Below are positions 57,956 to 64,000 of a DNA stretch of 64,000 nt, piece by piece. The stretch lies in contig NC_053118.1 of assembly GCF_010015445.1 (NCBI RefSeq), positions 17,837,437-17,901,436 on the forward strand. Reading direction: 5' to 3'. Source of the stretch: Perca fluviatilis (Eukaryota > Chordata > Actinopteri > Perciformes > Percidae). Every line of letters begins with the position of its first letter. Position 1 is the stretch's first letter. The notes beneath the pieces were generated by a model. That model did not search any database and was not told the DNA's origin. It saw nothing but the letters and a program-made list of their open reading frames with translations. Position numbers and translations under genes: made by a program.

Positions 57956-60770
57956 CTACCTGCTTGATTAAAAAGAGCAGCAGCAGGTGGTGGTTAGATG
58001 GCTGTGTTATAATAACAAAAGGTATTTTGTGTTCACACAGCTCTGTGTGAAATCACACCTGTTGACATTCTTGTGAAATGTTTGTGTTATCATCACAAAA
58101 GGTCTACACTGGCTTTCAGACAACTTTGTCTGAACTTTCTTACCCCTCCTACCAGTTCCTATGGCCACTTGGCCAGTGCGAACGGTTTTGGGGGAGAGTA
58201 GTTTGTAGAACTGTTTAGAAGTGGACTGTTCCTAGAACTACATTCCTGTAACTATTTGGTTGGAAATAGTCTATATAAACAAGTTCAAGTTCGGCTGATA
58301 ATGTTGCTTTAAGCCTTAACATGGCTGAATAGTAGAAATGTCACAAAATGCTGCTCGTGATTACAAATCCATTGATGCAGTGAGACATGATTCTACTGTT
58401 AATTAAGATGTTGCTGTTTTAAGTGTTGGACGATTTATTCATTGGGATGATAAAAGCATTTGGAATATTAAAATGCCTGCAAAAATGGTATCCTGTCAAA
58501 ACCTTGACCCTTAGAGAGCCTTTTAATGATTCGGTTGAAAAACACCACAGTGATTTTTAACTCAAAAAGCTTTTTTAACAGAATTGGTGTTGTTCCAGGG
58601 CGTGTATGGTTAAAATGCAAACCTTGTCTCAATGAGAATATTCTAATACAAACATGAAGTCCATTACAGCAGCTAAATTATACTTGACTACTGTAGTTCA
58701 AAGAGTGAGGCTTTCAGTAGCATCAAACACAACCTACCCTGTTCTTAGCAGTCTGTTATGGATATGAGGGTGTGCTGGATAGATCACGGGTCTTTTTGTG
58801 TGATATCATCCCTCTCACACCTAGCAGAGGACCAGGCTTCGACAACAGACAAGATTACAGGGGTTGTCTGTCTCTCACACACTCTTCCCACTAGACCACT
58901 CTCGCATTTCCATAACAGGTCTTGTCAAAAGACTGTCTTTAGCTCAGAGAGCGGTTGAGCCAAAATCACTATACCTTTATTCTCTGCCAGCTCCATTTGC
59001 TGTTGAGAAATGTGAATCTAATTGCTGTCAAAAAAGAGAAAGAAGAAATACGCCAGTCAATGTATCTTTACAGCATGGTTTTAATTTTGCAACAGTAGAG
59101 GAGTAGAGTGAGCATATGGTATTTTAAAATGTATGTAGTCCATACTTGGAACCACCTGGGTACTCAACACCAGAATAGAGCAGACTGTTTGAGGATGAGG
59201 AAACTTCATTGATGGAGATTCAACAGATGGAGAGCCTCACTTCCTACAGCATCCAAAGCAGATGGTGCAGCAATAACGACTCAAGGACTTCAACTTCAGT
59301 TCGGGTGGAAAACCAAAGGGGCTGGATTTCAGGTGATTACTTTTTCCTCAGAGGGTTTTCCTGGCTTTTTGCTCTTTTTATCACAATTTCTGACATAACC
59401 ATGCTTTGATGTTTAGAGATTTGCTTCACAGAGCCTGTGAGCCTCCAAATTGCTATTTGTTACAATGCTTTAGTCAGAAAACTAATGGCTTGAGCCTACA
59501 GGGTCCACAAGAACAGCCAGCTGTGGGTGGTAAAACGGGAAGATCAATGGATTTTAACAGTTATGATGTTCCTGTTAATTACACCCCGATCTTGATGGAG
59601 ATTTTGTTGGCACAGTTATAACGTTGTTTATGTCTTTGGTGAAGGGTCATTATAGAAGCCCTGGTTGGAGATCTATCCCTTTTTAATTATGTCTCTATTT
59701 GTAATGTCCTGGTCACATAACCACTGCATCATGCTGTCAGCCACACTGTTGAACTCTGAGGATGGAGCAAGGTTAATTATATTGTTATTGCAAGGTTGTA
59801 ATATGCTGAATTAAATCTTGTGTGAAGGTAAAACAAAACAAAACTCCTACGTCATTATACTTTCAAGGCTGCTTGATTGATAAAAAATAAACTTAAATAC
59901 CTGTAAGATTGTTTATTGTTTTTTATGCAAAATTATAATAACTGGCTCAATCAATCAATTGATGCCATCTATCTTGTTTTATACCGTCAATTTTTCTGGC
60001 ACTGCACATATCGAAGACACAATATCTTCATAATGCCAATGCAAAAGGGCTTTGCAGGTGGTTTAGCCTGTGTCCACAGACTATTAAATGTGTGGTTAGA
60101 TATGCTGCTTCTGGAGTAGATCTATGTGGTTTTAGGCCATGTGTCCCTGATAGAGTAGGACTAAATGCTGCCAGAGCTTTTTTCTGTGCAACAATTACTG
60201 TCTCCTTTTCTGTGTTCTAAGAAAAAGCAGTTAAGCAGGTTTTATTGATTTGATAAAAGTTGTGCTTTATAGACTCTAATTGGAACTGCCCATTGCTTTT
60301 CAGGAATTCTTAATTGGATTTGATTTGGAGGCCTCAACAACAAATCCAAACATGCCCTAATCTTGCAAAAAATGAATGAAATCTTTGTTACATGTATAGC
60401 CAATTAAATCTGTGTGATCAAAATAATAGATTATCTTGGAAGTTGGGCTGAAATGAAAGTATTAATGTTGATTTCCCTTCAGCTTTCTGAAGAATACAAA
60501 AGAGCATTTACCAGTCGTGCTAAGAGATGATGCTTGCAGCTTAAAGCTCCCCTGTCAGTAGTGTGTTGCACTGTGTGGTGCCTCTGACTGAATTCATTAA
60601 AATCACTTGAGCCTTAATTATCAGGACAAAAAATTATACAGTTAGTTCATTAGACAAAAACATTGTACAGTATCATGGTGATGAATAATGTCAAACAATG
60701 ACAACTAAAATGTAGGCCATTTTCCACAGCAGACATTTTGCCATGTCAGAGCAGGAAAGCACAGGTGTAC
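57956..60770. other. No gene or repeat recognised
   Basis: Motif-free short frames only. Sequence near 58140-58260 (AGTTCCTATGGCCACTTGG, GTTCCTAGAACTACATTCCT) resembles that at 57000-57130 (CAGTTCCTGGAAAATAACG), hinting at a decayed outer repeat around the foldback element, but the match is weak. Confidence 0.4.
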
Positions 60771-61629
60771 TTAAAGTGATGGTTCGGAGTAATTCACCCT
60801 AGGGTCCTTTGCACCATGACCTCGAGCCAAACATCCCCCCAGAAGCTTTTTTCCCCTGGGTCTAACATTGGGAGAGTTAGCGTAGAGTAGCGTTATCAGC
60901 TGAATAGCTTAGCGCAGGGGCTAATGGACCCACGTTTGTATCTCGTAAGTTACCCCACTAATAATGCCCGAAATGATACCAAACCAAGTAGTACAAATAG
61001 GTTATGCTCTCATAAAACGATGGATTGGAAAGTTTGTAAGTACACCAGAAGTTTATGTAAATAACACTTGCCTGCTGGCTTCTGCTCTCTGCTGTTGTTG
61101 CTGCTGTAAGACGAGTGCTTAGGGCCGTCTACAAATTACCACCCCGAAAAGAGATGCAACAAAAATATTTTTTATATAATTTCTTTTTTTAAAGTAAGTG
61201 CTGTAGTATAACTAGCAGGAGACATAGTAATAGTGGGAAGTTTGGAGACATTTTTTGTGTATTGTAGCGACATCCTCATAATCAAAGCGCCTAACTACCG
61301 GTAGCAGCAGCAGCAGCAGCAACAGAGAGCTGAACAGAGCAGGCAAGTGTTCATAAACTTCTGGTGTACTTACAAACTTTCCAATCCATCGTTTTATGAG
61401 AGCATAACCTATTTGTACTACTTGTAGACATTGGGTATCATTTCGGGCATTATTAGTGGGGTAACTTACAAGATACAAACGTGCGTGGATAACGCTAATG
61501 TAATTCTGATAACGCTGCTCGCTAACTCGCCAATGGTGAAGCTGAAAGGGGTGTTTGAAACAGCTCAGGGGTGTTCGAGGTCATGGTGCAAAGGACCCTA
61601 GGGTGAATTACTCCGAACCATCACTTTAA
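60771..61629. mobile_element. Giant palindromic TTAA MITE, 859 bp
   Basis: Both ends read TTAAAGTGATGGTTCGGAGT inward, continuing through AATTCACCCTAGGGTCCTTT and GCACCATGACCTCGA with near-perfect complementarity. The pairing then continues through TTTGTATCTCGTAAGTTACC, ATAATGCCCGAAATGATACC, ACAAATAGGTTATGCTCTCA, TAAAACGATGGATTGGAAAG and ACACCAGAAGTTTATG. The arms are about 310 bp each. The core (about 61081-61345) is A/T-rich and contains a (GCA)n run. TTAA edges suggest piggyBac- or Kolobok-type mobilisation. No frame encodes a transposase. Confidence 0.92.
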
Positions 61630-63345
61630 TAACAATCATTGGTATTGTGCATGTTGGCTCGCTGGCATGGCTGTCTGGGACACCAGAAATGGACAGTTTA
61701 CATTATTAGATACACCTGGGGCTTTTCCTGTAATGAAAAGTCAAAATGTCTGCTATGAAAAAGGTCTATGGGCCAAGAAAACATGGAATACCACACTCTA
61801 AATGCATACAAATGTTTATGTCTTAAGCAGTTGATTGTCATGTGTGTGTTAAAGGTGGTGGTGGCAAAGAAATGTGTAACAAATCACACAGATTCACATT
61901 TACAATTATTTAATGTACAGAAAAGCATAAAGAGAAAGTGAGTCAAAATACAATACAAGTCAATTATAACTACTGTCCAATATCAAAAAGTGATCATAAT
62001 GTTTATCAAGAGTACTTTGCTAAGTACTGAGATATCCAAAATCACATTCTAGCTCACAGTCTGTTTTGTAACATAAATCCAACCTCACTTTTGGTAGGCT
62101 TATGTTCTGTTCAATTATGAAAGACACTGTTAATGGAAGACACCGTTAACCAACAAGCATTGTTCTAAAACCAACAATGCTAATAAAAACTTAAATGATT
62201 ACAGCATGTTGCATCATAATATAACCTCTTGGATGTGTGATTTCATCAGCTGCCATCACTCACCTCCATTATCAAACTGTAACTTTATTATATGTGGCAG
62301 TTACAGGCCATCACCTCTTCCAAAGACCTTTGTTTGTTGCTCTGATTCCTGCAGTAAAGAACAACAAAGTTTATTTCATTTTCTCTTGCAGTGGTGTTGC
62401 TGTGCCAACCCAACTAAATTAAAGTATATTTAAGTAGCCGATCACACTCACACTTGCTTTTGCTTGGAACAACATTTTGCCTTGTACTTTTGCAGCATTC
62501 TGAAAGGTTATGTAGCTACTACACTTTTTGTTTCGAGGCCACAATGGACACCTTCACTTGCTACTCTGCTGTCATGTCTAGTCTGAAATTTCAAACAAGG
62601 TAGTAATAATAGCCAGAGTTTCCAGTTGTTCACCCCGGTCCCCTGGGGATAACAGTGTAACTGTGTAGCAATCTACCTTGCCAGGACTCACAATGTCTCT
62701 CTATCATGGTCTTTGTAGAGGCACTGCTTTTCTGCAGCATAGATTGAGTTCAAGCCCTTGGACTAGAAGCAACAATTCAGGCCCTCTCTTCATATTTTTC
62801 TCTGAAATTAGGAGTCTGTGGGATTGACAGGGTGTTAAGAGTAAATGGATAAAATCAGAGATGTTGTCTGTTCAGAGTCTCCGCTGTACCTGAATATATC
62901 CTGACAGCAAAAACACGCCTACTCTTTGGTCTTCAACATATGATCATAATTGAAGCAGCTGTGGCTGCATGTGGTGCAGGTAAAGTGTGATAGAAAGCTA
63001 TTTAATAATAGTTATATGCATAAGTAAGCAACTCCACATAATACATTTTCTATACGGATATGATCTGAATGTTTCTGATACAACATTGACTGTCACTAGC
63101 AATTTCCAGAATAACTGGAATTTTTTTATTAAAGGTATTGTGAGCAAAAAATGGAAACATACAGTAACTATTTGTATGCACTAGTTTTGTATGCCTACAG
63201 TATATTTTTGGGACAAATTTAGACCCATCCTTAGGCACCACAATCGGAACAATTATTGACTTAGACCAAATTATTGATGAACAGAACTACACCTCAGTCC
63301 TTATGTTCAGTGTACACCACTGTGATTGGTCATTAACTCAGATCG
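61630..63345. other. No gene or repeat recognised
   Basis: AT-rich unique-looking sequence with short motif-free frames. Confidence 0.4.
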
Positions 63346-63810
63346 ATCCATCCATCCATCCATCCATCCATCCATCCATCCATCTTCATCCGCTTATCCG
63401 GTGTCGGGTTGCGGGGGGAGCAGCTCCAGCAGGGGACCCCAAACTTCCCTTTCCCGAGCCACATTAACCAGCTCCAGCTGGGGATCCCGAGGCGTTCCCA
63501 GGCCAGGTTGGAGATATAATCCCTCCACCTAGTCCTGGGTCTTCCCGAGGCCTCCTCCCAGCTGGACGTGCCTGGGAGAACTCCCTAGGGAAGGCGCCGG
63601 GGGGCATCCTTACCAGATGCCCGAACCACCTCAACTGGCTCCTTTCGACGCGAAGGAGCAGCGGCTCTACTCCGAGCTCCGATGCCAGCCACCCTCCTGA
63701 GGAAACCCATTTCGTCCGCTTGTACCCTGGATCTCGTTCTTTCGGTCATGACCCAGCCTTCATGACCATAGGTGAGGGTAGGAATGAAAACTGACCGGTA
63801 GATCATACAA
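63346..63810 (-). mobile_element. LINE 3' end (probably RTE-like) with (ATCC)n tail
   Basis: Minus-strand LINE fragment: the C-terminal part of ORF2 (63390-63806) followed directly by a (GGAT)n 3' tail (63346-63384). It is GC-rich compared with the AT-rich surroundings. It is 5'-truncated at about 63810. The RTE-like clade is inferred from memory of this fish-abundant protein end; I and L2 groups are less likely. Confidence 0.83.
63390..63806 (-). pseudogene. LINE ORF2 C-terminal remnant
   Basis: The first frame (63806 downwards) reads YRSVFIPTLTYGHEGWVMTE and RSRVQADEMGFLRRVAG, then loses register near 63660. In another frame, 63390-63540 gives RWRDYISNLAWERLGIPSW and then a proline-rich end just before the tail. 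These are the usual last blocks of this LINE ORF2. Frame changes and internal losses between them make it non-functional. Confidence 0.83.
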
Positions 63811-64000
63811 AATACTTGTATTTATTCATGTTTTCATATTAGCACCAAATTAGTTGATATACAGTTGGTCTCTTAATAAATTAAGAATTAATAGTTTTAT
63901 TGAATTGCAGTTATCACAGTTTAGAAATAGTATTAGTGACGGAGGGGTAAACTAACTAAACTAATTTATAAAATTAAAATGCCAATATCTAAGGGCTAAT

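Noticed and set aside
1..64000. CRISPR arrays, operons, ribosome binding sites or phage features
   Set aside because: The window is clearly vertebrate DNA; short tandem repeats here are microsatellites without spacers.

Overview
The window reads as non-coding DNA (intergenic or intronic) from a ray-finned fish, most likely a percomorph teleost. The base composition is AT-rich, there are long (TG/CA)n, (TA)n, (GA)n, (TTGA)n and (ATCC)n simple repeats, and the dispersed repeats are types I recognise from teleosts: many short hAT elements, TTAA-flanked foldback MITEs, a tRNA-derived SINE, and 5'-truncated L2-, CR1/Rex- and RTE-like LINEs. I found no host protein-coding gene, tRNA, rRNA or other RNA gene. 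Every reading frame that carries recognisable protein motifs is a broken transposon gene. The remaining open frames are short, lack motifs and fit chance.

Layout. From 1 to about 8.5 kb, unique sequence alternates with DNA elements. A hAT-like element at 2.3-3.1 kb carries a second repeat inside it. Two hAT elements lie back to back at 4.6-6.2 kb, and the first holds a broken BED-finger transposase. A SINE lies at 6.5 kb. From 8.5 to 18.3 kb the sequence is mostly featureless, apart from a repeat fragment at 11 kb, a LINE 3' end at 13.4 kb and a telomere-like block at 13.8 kb. At 18.3-19.9 kb an L2-type LINE sits inside another dispersed repeat. At 22.7-23.9 kb a palindromic TTAA MITE is followed by a hAT element with a perfect 8-bp target duplication. 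At 25.3-28.6 kb there is a three-layer nest: a hAT-like repeat holds a CR1/Rex-like LINE, which holds a 391-bp hAT element. At 29.6-32.1 kb a 2.46-kb hAT element holds two more elements.

From 33.4 to 51.4 kb five copies of one short DNA-transposon family occur. Three of them have 9-bp target duplications, a TAGTCT terminus and a subterminal hairpin. Between 37.9 and 40.8 kb two pieces of one dispersed repeat are separated by about 2.5 kb of unclassified, partly GC-rich DNA that holds a 1.13-kb hAT element with a perfect 8-bp duplication. At 53.0-54.7 kb a TTAA-flanked element contains three diverged tandem units of about 200 bp. The right part contains three foldback elements (56.4, 57.4 and 60.8 kb); the last is an 859-bp near-palindrome. 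A LINE 3' end with an (ATCC)n tail lies near the right edge.

The genes do not work together in any system. The interest is in the stratigraphy of nested insertions, datable by target-site duplications, and in a few repeat families whose classification I cannot settle. Element names rest on sequence architecture and remembered family resemblance, because no database search was possible.
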